Below are positions 23,768-34,655 of a stretch of 64,000 bases of DNA, piece by piece. The notes below the pieces were generated by a model. The model made no database searches. It had not been told where the DNA came from and worked only from the letters and a program-made list of their open reading frames with translations. Source of the DNA: Humulus lupulus (Eukaryota > Streptophyta > Magnoliopsida > Rosales > Cannabaceae); NCBI RefSeq assembly GCF_963169125.1, contig NC_084795.1, forward strand, positions 141,893,766 to 141,957,765. The letters run 5' to 3'. A program made the position numbers and the translations under genes. The stretch's first letter is position 1, and each line of letters starts with the position of its first letter.

Positions 23768-24364
23768 ATGGAGAAACTCACTGGAGAAAACTTCCTTAAT
23801 TGGAAGCAGAATATCAACATAGAGTTGATTGGTGACAACTCTGAATTCGTCATGATTGAGGAATCCCCAGAACGAGCACCATGTCCGCACGTTAGTGATG
23901 GCACCGTTAATGCTCGTGATGGTACCGTAAATGCTTGGATAGCACCATCTCTGCACGTTCGTGATGGCACCGTAAATTCTCTGATGGCACTGTGTCTGCA
24001 CGTTTGTGCTCAACTCAACTATGGTCTGACGCAGCTCATGAACGAGCTTCAGATTATTGAACCTGTCATGGGTGGACCTAGTAAAGGAGGTGAATATAAG
24101 ACTGCTAATGTTGCTGCTCATCTAGCTAAGGCTAAAGCTAACCAAGCTTCGTCTTCGAAAGCTGGAAACAAGAGGAAATGTGGACAAATAAACAACCCCA
24201 AGCCTGCAAAGGCTGCAAAGACGAGTGCACAACCAAGTGCACAGACGCCTAAGGGGAAGAACAAGAAAAACAAGAAAGGTAAAGATAAGTGCTTTCACTG
24301 CAAAGAGAAGGGGCATTGGAAACAAGATTGCCCTAAGTTTCTAGCAGCGAAAAAACAAAGGTAA
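23768..24364 (+). pseudogene. copia-1 gag with its core replaced by short repeats
   Basis: The N terminus MEKLTGENFLNWKQNINIEL and the C-terminal zinc knuckle CFHCKEKGHWKQDCPKF are those of plant copia gag, which packages element RNA. Between them the usual 130 or so residues of capsid core are missing, replaced by about 45 residues with DGTVN repeated three times (23887-24009), before QLMNELQ resumes. The frame opens upstream with a GTG at 23732 in PILSQFS context, where relatives begin, so the original ATG may be lost and 23768 is the first ATG. Gag and pol are one base out of phase in the A run at about 24348-24353, so pol cannot be read through. Confidence 0.8.
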
Positions 24365-24383
24365 TGATTATAGTTCATTTATC

Positions 24384-24758
24384 TTGGAAACATGTGTTTT
24401 AGAGAATGATAAATCCATTTGGATTATTGATTCTGGAACTACTAACCATGTTTGTAACTCTTTACAGCTTCTTGAATCGTGGGAGGAAGTGAACGAAGGC
24501 GTCTTAAAGCTTAGAGTTGGGAACGGAGCGTTCGTTAAGGTCCAAGCTAGAGGAATAGCTCGTCTGAAGTTCGGAAATAAATACTTAATTTTAAAAGTTG
24601 TAATTTTTATTCCGGATTTTAGTAGAAATTTAATTTCAGTTTCCATGTTGCAATTAGAACAATTTGTTATGACTTTCAGAAGTTTTAATATATCTATTTC
24701 TTTCAATGGATCACAATTGTGTATTGCATGTTTGGAAAACGGGCTTTATATTCTGTGA
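24384..24758 (+). pseudogene. copia-1 protease segment of pol
   Basis: The stretch ETCVLENDKSIWIIDSGTTN carries the aspartic protease motif D-S-G followed by NHVC, as expected for copia protease. The segment continues to GLYIL and then a TGA (24756-24758), where related elements read Arg; the change fits C-to-T in CGA. The same frame reopens downstream without shift. The protease would cleave the polyprotein. Confidence 0.85.
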
Positions 24759-26732
24759 CCTAACGAACCCCTCGCTCTTAACAATGATTTATTCAAAGTA
24801 GCTAAACCTAGGACCAATAAACGTCAAAAGACCGATAACAATAATATGACGTATTTATGGCACTTGAGACTAGGTCACATTGGCTATGATAGGATTCAAA
24901 GACTTACAAAGGACGGACCTTTGAGGGAACTCACCTTAGGTGAATTACCTGTCTGTGAATCTTGTCTAGAAGGCAAACTGACCAAGCGTCCATTCTCTGC
25001 AAAGGGTGATAGAGCCAAAGAACCACTTGGTCTTGTGCATTCAGATGTTTGTGGACCTTTGAATATACAAGGCAAGGGTGGTTTTGAGTATTTCGTCACT
25101 TTCATTGACGATTACTCTAGATACTCATGTCTTTACCTAATGCATAGGAAATCAGAAACATTTTCAAAGTTTCAGGAATTCCTAGCAATGGCTCAGAACC
25201 AATTAGGTAAAAGGTTAAAGATCTTGCGATCAGATAGGGGTGGAGAATATTTGGATATGCAGTTCCAAGATCATTTAACTGAACTTGGGATTTTATCACA
25301 ACTTACTGCCCCAGGTACTCCGCAACAAAATGGTGTAGCGGAACGCCGAAACAGAACTTTATTGGAAATGGTTAGATGCATGCTTAGTTACTCAACTCTA
25401 CCAACTTCGTTCTGGGGACATGCAATTGAAACCGAAAATGACATTCTCAATGTCGTGCCATCAAAACCAATCCCCAAAACACCTTTAGAACGTTGGAATG
25501 GTCGTGAACCTAGTTTATGCCATTATAGAATCTGGGGGTGTCCCGCTCACGTCCTGAGGAAAAAGGAGGGAAAGCTAGAACCGCGAACTGAAGTTTGCAT
25601 GTTTGTTGGCTATCCTAAAGGTACTCGGGGTGGAATTTTCTATAGTCATTTAGAAAAGAAAGTGTTTACTTCTACAAATGCTACTTTTTTGGAAAATGAC
25701 TATGTCCAGAACTTTAAACCTCGCAGCAAAGTAGTTTTAGAGGAGATGGTTAAAGAATTGACTCCAACCAATGCTCCATCGTCATCAACGCGAGTTGATG
25801 ATGAAATTCCCACTCTTCATGTACAACCGACGCAAGTCGATTTAAATGAAGAAAGTACCACTGTTCCTGAGCAAACAGTCACGAAGCCTCGTCATAGTGG
25901 GAGGGTTTCTAGAAACCCAGTTCGCTATGGTTTGGATGGTGAAACCAATATGGTTGTTGGTGACACTAGTGATGATGATCCATTGTCTTTCAAACAGGCA
26001 ATGGCTAGCCCTGAAAAGGAACTATGGCTTGAAGCCATGAAACAGGAAATGGAGTCCATGTACTCAAATTCCGTCTGGGATCTTGTGGAAGCACCTAGTG
26101 ACTTTAGGGCCATTGGGTGCAAGTGGATCTACAAGAAGAAACGAGGTGTTGATGGAAATATCGAGACTTATAAAGCTCGATTAGTGGCAAAGGGTTATAC
26201 CCAAAGAGAAGGCGTGGACTATGAGGAAACTTTTAGTCCGGTAGCCATGCTCAAATCCATTCGCATCCTCCTATCCATAGCACCCGCTCTCGACTATGAG
26301 ATTTGGAAAATGGACGTCAAGACAACTTTTCTTAATGGAAAGCTTGACGAGGTCATTTATATGGATCAGCCAGAAGGATTTAAAGTATCTGGACAAGAAG
26401 GAAAAGTTTGTAAGTTAAATAGGTCCATCTATGGACTTAAGCAAGCTTCTCGTTCCTGGAATCTTAGGTTTGATGAAATAATCAAAACCTATGGCTTTGA
26501 ACAAAATATTGATGAGCCCTGTGTTTACCAACTAAAGGCAAATCAAATAGTGGTATTCCTGGTTCTTTATGTAGATGATATCTTACTCATTGGAAACAAT
26601 GTTAAGAAATTATCAGATGTGAATAATTGGCTGAGCACTCAATTCCAGATGAAGGATTTGGGTGAAGCAAGTTATGTTCTAGGTATCCAGATCATCAGGG
26701 ATAGAAAGAACAAACTTTTAGCTCTATCTTAA
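24759..26732 (+). pseudogene. copia-1 pol: integrase and reverse transcriptase
   Basis: The long frame from 24846 opens with the GAG-pre-integrase zinc region (LWHLRLGHIGYDRIQRL ... CESCLEGK). The integrase core follows: HSDVCGPL, FIDDYSRY, then SDRGGEYLD and the Glu in GVAERRNRTLLEM. After a hydrophilic linker the reverse transcriptase follows: WLEAMKQEMESM, KARLVAKGYTQ, IWKMDVKTTFLNG (relatives have KTAFLNG), and the catalytic LYVDDILLIG. All main catalytic residues are present. A single TAA (26730-26732) in ALS-stop-AAYID, where relatives have Gln (CAA), separates it from RNase H. Confidence 0.92.
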
Positions 26733-27548
26733 GCAGCTTACATTGATAAAGTGCTTGAACGTTTCTCAATGACAAATTCCAAGAAAGGGCGTCTACCGTC
26801 CCGCCATGGAATTCATCTTTCAAAGAAGCAGTCTCCCCAGACTCCTGAAGAGGAAGATGCAATGAGAAAAGTTCCTTACGCATCTGCAGTTGGAAGTCTG
26901 ATGTATGCCATGTTGTGTACTAGACCAGATATCTGCTATGCAGTGGGAGTAGTGAGCAGGTATCAGTCAAACCCAGGACCGGAACATTGGATAGCAGTTA
27001 AGCATATCCTAAAGTATTTGAGACGGACTAGGGATTATATGTTAGTCTACAAGGGTGGTGTTCTAAACCCTGTAGGCTACACCGATTCAGATTTTCAGAC
27101 TGATGTCGATGACAGAAAGTCTACTTCTGGAATGGTGTTTACTCTTGGGGGTGGAGCTGTGATTTGGAGAAGCGTAAAGCAGTCTGCAATCTCAGATTCC
27201 ACCATGGAGGCTGAGTACATAGCCGCGTCAGAAGCAGCTAAGGAAATAGTCTGGCTAAAGAAGTTCTATTCGGATCTTGGTGTTATTCCAGAAATGGATA
27301 AACCGCTTGTGTTGTTTTGTGACAATACAGGAGCGATAGCCAACTCAAAAGAACCTCGAAGTCACAAGAGGAGTAAGCATATAGAAAGGAAGTATCACAT
27401 TATTCGAGAATATGTGGCCAGGGGAGATGTGAAGGTTATGAAGATTGCAACTGAAGACAATCTTGCGGATCCGTTTACAAAGACACTACCAGAAGCTACA
27501 TTTGATAAGCATATCAAGGAGATGGGATTAGTAGAATTAAGGCATTAG
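26733..27548 (+). pseudogene. copia-1 pol: RNase H
   Basis: This is in the same frame as the preceding segment. It shows VGSLMYAMLCTRPDI, VGVVSRYQSNPG, then the RNase H catalytic blocks YTDSDFQTDVDDRKSTSG, MEAEYIAASEA and FCDNTGAIA, and ends KHIKEMGLVELRH-stop. The domain removes template RNA during cDNA synthesis. The reading frame itself is clean; it is called a pseudogene part only because the upstream stop cuts it off. Confidence 0.9.
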
Positions 27549-27561
27549 TTTCAATTAGTGC

Positions 27562-27572
27562 AAGTGGGAGTT
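27562..27572 (+). promoter_or_regulatory. polypurine tract of copia-1
   Basis: AAGTGGGAGTT lies directly before the 3' LTR, as in other copia elements. Confidence 0.8.
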
Positions 27573-29423
27573 TGTTGGGGTTTTATGCCCTAATTAAAAC
27601 CCAAATTCTTTGTAATCTCATTTTATTATCAATAAAAGAATAGAAATCATTTTTTGACTTGGTCAATCACTTTGCTCACATGTTTTATTTTCATGATTAT
27701 TTGTTTAATATAAACTTCTATTAAATCCCGAGCATATAGCTAATCTTATTTATAGTGACGTAATCACAGTGGAATATAAATATGATTATATGTTCAAAAT
27801 AAGTTGGTCCTAAGATTAGTCAGTGCACCGAATTTACACTGACTTGCCAATCTACGATATGATCTACTTACACATTACAGTGTTATGTTCTTTCCAGAAC
27901 ATTAGCAAAGTAGATAAGATCGGATGTATTTGTTACATCGGACAGGACCGATATTGACAGTTGATAAGATAAGTAAACATACCGTTATTATCTATTCTAG
28001 TCATATCATATAGTTGACCATAGGTCAATTCAATCTCAATTCTGAGTGGTTAGTATTCTAACTGATTGTATTATTTGAGTTCTTTGACTTGTTCGTTACC
28101 AGCTTACCCTACGGACTAGCCCATACTTACATCTTGGGAACTCGGTAGTATAATTGAGTGGGAGTGTTAATCATAGATATGAACATCTATAGCTTCTGAT
28201 GAAGAAGTGTAACGATGGTTTCCTTTTAGTTTGGTTCAAGGTGTTAAATGATAGAGATCTCATTTCAGTAATTAAATTAGTTTACTGAAATATCATTTAC
28301 AAGGAACTAAGTGTTTTAAGGATAAAATACAATGAGGGGTAAAACGGTATTTTAGTCCTATCTCATTGTAGACCGTCTATAGAGGATTGAGTGACAATTA
28401 TGGTTGTAACAATGGCTAATTAATAGCGTATCTATATTTGTTATAGAGCGTTCTATGAATTCAAGAGTGCAATTCCAAGTCTATAGTGGAGTCACGAGGA
28501 ATTAATAAGTTAGTAAATTTATTTGTTAGATTTATGATAACTTATTGGAGCTTGATTTCATAGGCCCATGGTCCCCATTGTACCTTGGATAAAATCATCT
28601 AGATAGCCTCAATTAATTGATTTAATCATCAATTAGAATTATCAAAGTTGACCAGGTCAATTTTGGATAGTTTCACAGAGTTGTGTAATTTTGAGAAGAA
28701 AAGAGAAATTATGGAAAATTTATTAATTAAGATAAATTGGTATCTAAATTAATAAATAAATTTAAATCAAGGTTCAAATTATAAATAATTAATTTGATAA
28801 AGGATTTAAATAATTATTTAATTAATTAAATCAATAAAAAATAATACAAGCCTTGATTTTAAGTCCAATGGGCTTATAATCAAATGGGAAATTTCACGGG
28901 CCTATAGCCCATGATAATTTCGACCTAGGGCTTCAAAATGGCTGTTATTTCATTGATTTTTTAATTAAATTAAATGGCCTAATTGAGTCTATAAAAGGAG
29001 TGCTTATAGAGAAGTCAATACAAGGGTTTTTGATAAGTAAGATTTTCTGATAGTTTTATATTCTCTCTAAACACAAGTCCTTTTCTAAGCCACTTTCTTA
29101 TTTTCTCTTCTTCTCTCTATATCTATCTCATGTGTTGAGAATTGCCCACACTAGTCTAGGTGGTTCTAAGGATACATTGGAAGATCGTGAAGAAAATAGA
29201 AGATCGGTTCAGTTTCTTGATAATACTCTGCGACAGAAAGGATACAAGAGTTAGAGAAACTGAAGGGAGAACTCTTAATTCCGCTGCGTATACTGTAAGT
29301 ATTATATTTTTGTTTCTCTTTGAATTCAATTTTAGAAACATGTTTTAGGCTATCTCGTATTAATTTTTTTAATATTAGATATACATGAAAATAAATAAAG
29401 ATCCTGTATAAGTTTTTCCAACA
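27573..29423 (+). repeat. 3' LTR of copia-1
   Basis: The LTR is 1851 bp and keeps the intact CCAACA terminus. Differences from the 5' LTR seen by eye include CGGATG versus AGGATG near 27922, CATCTAT versus CGTCTAT near 28185 and GTTTCTC versus ATTTCTC near 29312. Confidence 0.95.
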
Positions 29424-29600
29424 AACTCTACTGGACAGTCACGCACTTAGCTGGTAGGATATACACTTGCTGGTAGGACATGCACTTGCTGGTATGACAT
29501 ACACTCCTCTGGTCTAGGATGCCATATCTCTCGTCTAACATGGCACTCTGGTCTAGCATGCCATGTCTTTACTTGGACAGTTATGCACTTGCTGGTAGGA

Positions 29601-29860
29601 CATGCAAGTGTTGGTCAGACACATGCATGCTGGACATATTCAAGTGGTAGGACATGCAAGTTCTGGTCGGACACATGCATGCTGGACATATGCAAGTGGC
29701 AGGACATGCAAGTGCTGGACGGACACATGCATGCTGGACATATGCAAGTGGCAGGACATGCAAGTGCTGGTCGGACACATGCATGCTGGACATATGCAAG
29801 TGGCAGGACATGCAAGTGCTGGTTGGACACATGCATGCTGGACATATGCATACGGACCAG
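29601..29860. repeat. 52-bp minisatellite in solo LTR G, five copies
   Basis: Units begin at 29601, 29653, 29705, 29757 and 29809 with CATGCAAGTGCTGG-CGGACACATGCATGCTGGACATA-type text. Looser versions extend left to about 29440. The overlapping ORFs on both strands here are by-products of the repeat; 52 is not a multiple of three, so each frame rotates. Confidence 0.9.
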
Positions 29861-30396
29861 GCCTTTGTCTCTCCTCGGACACATGGTGTCCGACCAGACA
29901 TGCATCGGGCTCCTCGGGTGCACTTGGCTCGGACATGCCAGTGCTGGACAGCAAAGTCACTCCTGGTCGGATGCAACTTACCCGGTCGGTCATGATACCT
30001 CTCAAGTAATCAAAACTCTTCATTGATATATTGGGCCACTTCTAAGCCAGATCACCCAAACCATTCCTTGCCACTTGTCATTTCTATTGCCACATCATCA
30101 TTTTCAATTTTTGGGAATAACAGAGTCTATAGTGGAGTGGCGAGGAATTAATAAGGTAGTGAAGTTATTCATAAATGAATTCATGGTAACTTGTTGGGGC
30201 TTCATTTCATGGATACATGGTCCCCACATCACCTTTGAGTTAATCATCTAGAATGTCTCAATTAATTGATTTAAGTATAAATTAGGATTTTTAAAGTTGA
30301 CTGTGTTTTTGGAAATTTTTACAGAGATATGAGATTTAGAGTATAAAGAAGAATCTTTGGGTAAATTTATTAATATTGATAAATTGGTGTTAATAT

Positions 30397-31856
30397 TGTT
30401 ATTCCAAAAGTAAAATGTTATACAAAAGATTGGCATATTTGACGTGACACTAATCTTAATCACGTGGAGTGGACTGGGCAGACCCCCTGGCAGCTTGGTT
30501 GGTGTATACTTGACAAATGAATAATAGTCACTGCTCGATACGCTTGCCACGAAAACTGCTGGTCAGTATGAAAAATAGACATACTTGCCCGGATGAAAGC
30601 AGTTACACTCACCATCAATAGTCCGCAGGAATCGCCCAACCACCCGCATAAAGTGCCTAACAGCCTTGAAAACTTGGTCAAGCCTCCTAACAAATAGGAT
30701 TGTAACTACGTGCAGGAATAATGGGATATTTCCTCCATCAGTTACGCTGTGTGCAACCCCTGGGCCAACAGAGCATTATAAATACAAACCCTCCACCACA
30801 ATGGAGGGGTTTCAGAGAAATTGCCTACCGACCAGCCCGAGAACATACCGAGCAGCTTCGCTTGGCACTTAACAGTGATTCTGCCATACTGCATTGTTTT
30901 TTACACATAGAAATCCACTTGTAATCCATTGTGATCTTGTGTAAACCTTCAAGATTAATACAAATCTAAGAGGATGTAGGTCTTTACCAATCTTTGGGGC
31001 CAAACCTCTATAAATCCTAGTGTTCTTTTGTTGTACCCTAATTTTAGCACGAGTTCATTCATTCAGCTCAAGTAAACCTAGCATGTATATATACAGAGAA
31101 ACAACTAAGGAGAATTTTATCTACTTATTATCCACGTGGACAACTCGAGATTCATAGCGGTCATACGAGGTGTAAGGCATCCTGAGTTTATCCCGAACTG
31201 AGGATGCAATGGCTGTGAAGTGTGAGCTCATAATTTTAAATAGCTGTCGAAGCACGAGCTTGGAGGAGATATCCAGCTCATGGTAATTATAATATATTGC
31301 ATACCCCCAGATCCCTAGAGACTCAGGATCCCTTTATACGTTTATTTATGACTAGGCTATCATATTTATTATCCGAGATAGCGGGAACCTATTTATTCTA
31401 TTATCAAATCATATCCCAATATAAATGGGAATTATTTGTATTAAATGTAATCATTATGAAAATGTGTTATTAAATCACGCAGTACCCAAACCTGTCCGTG
31501 GAATTCCCTTATAAATACTAGGAATATTGGATAGGAACAGGGACCATTATTCAGTAATACGGAAACTCTACCAAAATAGAGAGAGAAACAACAATAATAT
31601 TGACTCGTGGACTAGGTGGCTTTTAGTCACTGAACCATGTAAAAGTTCTGTGTTCTTGAGTGAATTCATATTATTTTTCATTACGGTTTACTATTAAGCA
31701 CTAATCTACCTTATTAGTTCTTAATACACTATTGGCGAAAAACTGCGTCAACATCTTTATTATTTATTGCTCATTATTACTAGGCTCTTGCCTCATTTAT
31801 TGTTCATTGATTGTCTAATTGAAAGCTCTCTAATTAATTAATTGACTCTACGTCAG
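30397..31856 (+). repeat. 5' LTR of element B, interrupted and 3'-truncated
   Basis: It starts TGTTATTCCAAAA with a small duplication of the terminal text (TGTTATACAAAA at 30416) and matches the 3' LTR at 38110-38842 up to TTGACTC-GTCAG at about 31856, apart from the solo LTR inserted at 31029. The last 27 bp or so of LTR and the primer-binding site are deleted. Confidence 0.85.
31029..31753 (+). mobile_element. solo LTR of the element A family, TSD TCTTT
   Basis: TGTTGTACCC...GCGTCAACA, 725 bp, flanked by TCTTT at 31024-31028 and 31754-31758. It is related to the element A LTR (shared ATTACGGTTTA and GAAAAAC ends) and lies inside the 5' LTR of element B. A TATAAATA box lies near 31510. Confidence 0.92.
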
Positions 31857-33750
31857 ATACCAAGAGAACAAAATGTCACAGCATATGCACTGGCAGACTA
31901 GCCAGCAGTGCGGTGATAGACAAAGCCAACTTAGTTCTGTTGACCCGCAATTTGGCCAACTGACACGGAGTCAGAATATGCTTGATATTAATGAAAGTAA
32001 TGAGAAGAACGTAATGATAAAAGTAAATAAGACACAGTATTTTATAGTGGTTCGGCCCCAGAATCTGGTAATGACCTACGTCCACTTAGGTTGATATTAA
32101 TATAAAAAGCAGATGAGTGATCAAAGAACTTGGGTTCAATGAGTTTCACTAATCCCTGAAGAACAATACAATCTTACTAGGAGAATTACTATAGTCTCGA
32201 ATGATTCAAAAGCCAAAAGTCTTCTCCCTTGAGCTATCTCTTGCTATTTATAGGTTCAAGGGGGATTACAAAAGATTGTTACAGATATTCTCTCCTGAAT
32301 AATCGGATACTCAGGAGATTGTGTGAGATAAATTCGGGATTCACAAAGATCTTCCCATTAATGTTGCCTTGTACGCGGAACTATCGACCAGACTGGTCGC
32401 AGGTAAGACAGGTTCGTACTGCTTCCAATGAGTCTTCTGGTCGATACTCTAGCGGAACGTTTCCAGGTGTCAGTCACGTGTCCAGGGATCACTTGCCACG
32501 TCATCAATGCTAATTTTTTGGATAACAGGTTCCTATAGAATATCTGGTCGAACCAAGTATCAACCTACCAGAACCAGTCTTTCATACAGACAACACTCAA
32601 ACCTGGATGACCCAATTGCATCTTATTTGGAACACGACATCCTGCCAAGTAGTCGCAATGAATCCATAAAATTAATAAGAAAAGTGTCTCGGTATATAAT
32701 CCTAGACGGGGTTATGTACAGAAGGGGGTTCTCCATGACATTACTCAGATGTGTCAACAAAAAAGAATCAGGACGGCTGCTGGAGGAACTACATGAGGGT
32801 TTCTATGGGAACCATGCAGGGGGGGCAAAGTCTGTCTAAAATGATCTTAAGGCAAGGCAACTTCTGGCCAACTATGAATGAAGATTCCTTTTCGTATGTT
32901 TGAAGATGTCACAAGTGTTAGAGATTCACCAAGATACCCTGAATAGCCCCGAACAAGCTTACTTAAATGCAGAGTACAGTATGCAATCATGGCAGTTGAT
33001 TACTTCACCAAGTGGGCGAAGGCTAAGCCACTAGCAACCATTGCTTCCAAAAAAGTATTGGACTTCGTGGTGAAAAATATAATCTGCATATTTCGTCTAT
33101 CCTAGAAAATAGTGTCTGACAATAGTGCTAGACACGACATTACGAAAAAATTCTCAGCAGTTTCGCACCCTCAAGCAAATGGGCAGTTAGAAGCAGTTAA
33201 CAAAGCTATCAAAGTCACTCCGAAGAAGCGTCTAGAACTGGCTAAAGGAAATTGGCCTGAAAAATTGCCTGAGGTTCTCTAGTCATACAGGACTACCGAA
33301 CGGACAGGTACTGGTGATACCCCATTTGCACTCACATATAGGTATGATGTAATGCTTCCAATCGAGACGACTCCACCTTCTCATAGATATACGGTGTATG
33401 ACCAAGATCATAACCACCAATTATTGGTCGAGTCCTTAGACCAGATTGAAGAAAGACGCAAAAAATCCAATATACGCTTGGCTGCCCAGCACCAAAATGT
33501 TGCCCGGTACTTCAATTGTAGAGTTAATGAATGAAATTTTGATGTGGGAGATCTAGTCCTGCGAAGAATATGCCGAGAAACTCAAGATGCCTCAGCAAGA
33601 GTGCTAGGGCCAAGCTAGGAAGGTCCTTACCAGGTCAAAGAAATAGTACCGCCCGACACGTACAAGCTAGCGCGGTATGAACAAGATCTCTAGTTAGTAC
33701 CTGTCCCTCGCTACTGGAATGGGGAACACCTGAGGAACTACTACCAATAA
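31857..33750 (+). pseudogene. element B pol: RNase H end and integrase
   Basis: Left of the nested solo LTR the text IPREQNVTAYALA is the end of an RNase H. Right of it come YLVEPSINLPEP, IILDGVMYRRGFSMTLLRCV and the zinc region LHEGFYGNHAGG ... RCHKC. The core shows MAVDYFTKWAKAKPLATI and VSDN, then jumps to HDITKKFSAVSHPQANGQLE, so part of the region after the second Asp is deleted. It ends LRNYYQ-stop. Several stops (for example near 32902, 33102 and 33282) make it inactive. Confidence 0.85.
31938..32527 (-). mobile_element. reverse solo LTR of the element C family, near-perfect TSD
   Basis: TGTTGACCCGC...TTGGATAACA, 590 bp. Its reverse complement matches the element C LTR (46180-46786) at both ends: TGTTATCCAAAAAAT and TGACTCCGTGTCAGTTG. 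The flanks AGTTC (31933-31937) and GGTTC (32528-32532) form a TSD with one mismatch. The RNase H/integrase reading of element B continues across it. Confidence 0.88.
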
Positions 33751-34655
33751 GGATTACTTATATGTGATCGTTGACTGGCCGGTACAGCCACAAACTGCCC
33801 ATACCACCGACCAGCTCAAGTTAGCTATATTAATTATGCACAGGAACGGTTTTCCCATTTATTGTTATAATTAAAGTTTATGAATGTAAGCTACATTGTA
33901 GCGATGCAACTTGTATGGTTAAATTTAAATCAATACGACACAATTTTTGTCCATTTTTACAAGGCTTACTTTTACAATGATTATCTTGCTAATTAGTGAT
34001 TTATTTCAAGTATTGTCGACAGTGTATGAAACATTTGTAGGTTTTGGCGAACCCAAGTACCCTGGAGCAGGTTAATATGGACACCTCTGGTCAATTAGCA
34101 AGTGACTAAGAGGATAACCCAAAAGTTATGAATCTTGCTCGGTCACTTGGGGGGCACCATAGTCATACATTGACAAGCAGAGAGAAAAGCACGTAATTAA
34201 AAGGACTTAGAAACATTAATTTTTATTAATGTTAAAGTGCTTGCGCATTGCTCAGTATGTACCAAGCAACAAAAAGAGCCATAAACAATTACTGTAGATA
34301 GGGTTGAATAGTTTTTGTTTACAACTCATTCGAAAAAAATGAATAGCTCTGATTCACAAAGTCGAATAGCTCCAAAAATAGTATACTTTGAGTAGCAAGG
34401 AAAAATAAGAGCACGAGTAGATATATTGCTAAAACCATAAGCATTTTATAAAAAGGAAAAAGATTGCTTAAGATTAATGGTTGCTCGGCTCAACCATGCT
34501 TTTTTGGCTATAGTAAAAGATCGCTTGAGATTGGCTGCTCGGCTCAGCCATCTTTGTCTTTGAAACAAAACAAAAATACACAAGTAAAGTTATCAAGAGC
34601 CCGGGATTTGATGGTCAGACTCAACAACAGGGGTTTTGGCAAGGAAGCTGCTATA
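33751..34655 (+). other. spacer of element B with PPT-like G run
   Basis: No gene is seen. ACTTGGGGGG occurs at 34145-34154, followed by CACCATAG, about 400 bp after integrase and about 500 bp before the antisense gene. The rest is AT-rich, with a loose TTGCT-AAGATT...GCTCGGCTCA repeat at 34464-34552. Confidence 0.55.

Larger units (their letters stand above)
19452..29423 (+). mobile_element. young full-length Ty1/copia retrotransposon (copia-1), TSD AACTC
   Basis: The element is 9972 bp with LTRs of 1852 and 1851 bp, flanked by AACTC at 19447-19451 and 29424-29428. Order: LTR, primer-binding site, 2.4-kb leader, gag, protease, integrase, reverse transcriptase, RNase H, polypurine tract, LTR. 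By eye the LTRs differ by about 13 substitutions and one indel (about 0.7 percent), so the insertion is recent relative to its surroundings. Gag-pol has one frameshift and two nonsense codons, and gag lacks its core, so this copy would need help to move. Confidence 0.95.
18860..30122 (-). mobile_element. reverse solo LTR G, split by copia-1
   Basis: TGTTGACCACG...GGGAATAACA; net length without copia-1 and its TSD is about 1.28 kb. On the minus strand it starts TGTTATTCCCAAAAATTG, like the LTRs of Tat elements B and C, and it has the same TATAGTGGTTCAGCCC block (18977) seen in the reverse solo LTR at 31938-32527. It lies in the copia-2 LTR, whose text resumes at 30123 (GAGTCTATAGTGGAG). No matching TSD is seen (CAAAA versus GAGTC), and about 80 bp left of it is unexplained, so a later deletion at the left edge is likely. 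Confidence 0.65.

Noticed and set aside
24342..24360. Programmed frameshift between gag and pol of copia-1 in the A run
   Set aside because: The shift needed is +1 and the heptamer is out of phase for a standard -1 slip; copia relatives use a single frame, so a mutation is the simpler reading.
29581..30026. Five overlapping ORFs of 100-147 codons with His/Cys-rich repeats
   Set aside because: They are translations of the 52-bp minisatellite in solo LTR G in different frames and strands; no start context or domain.
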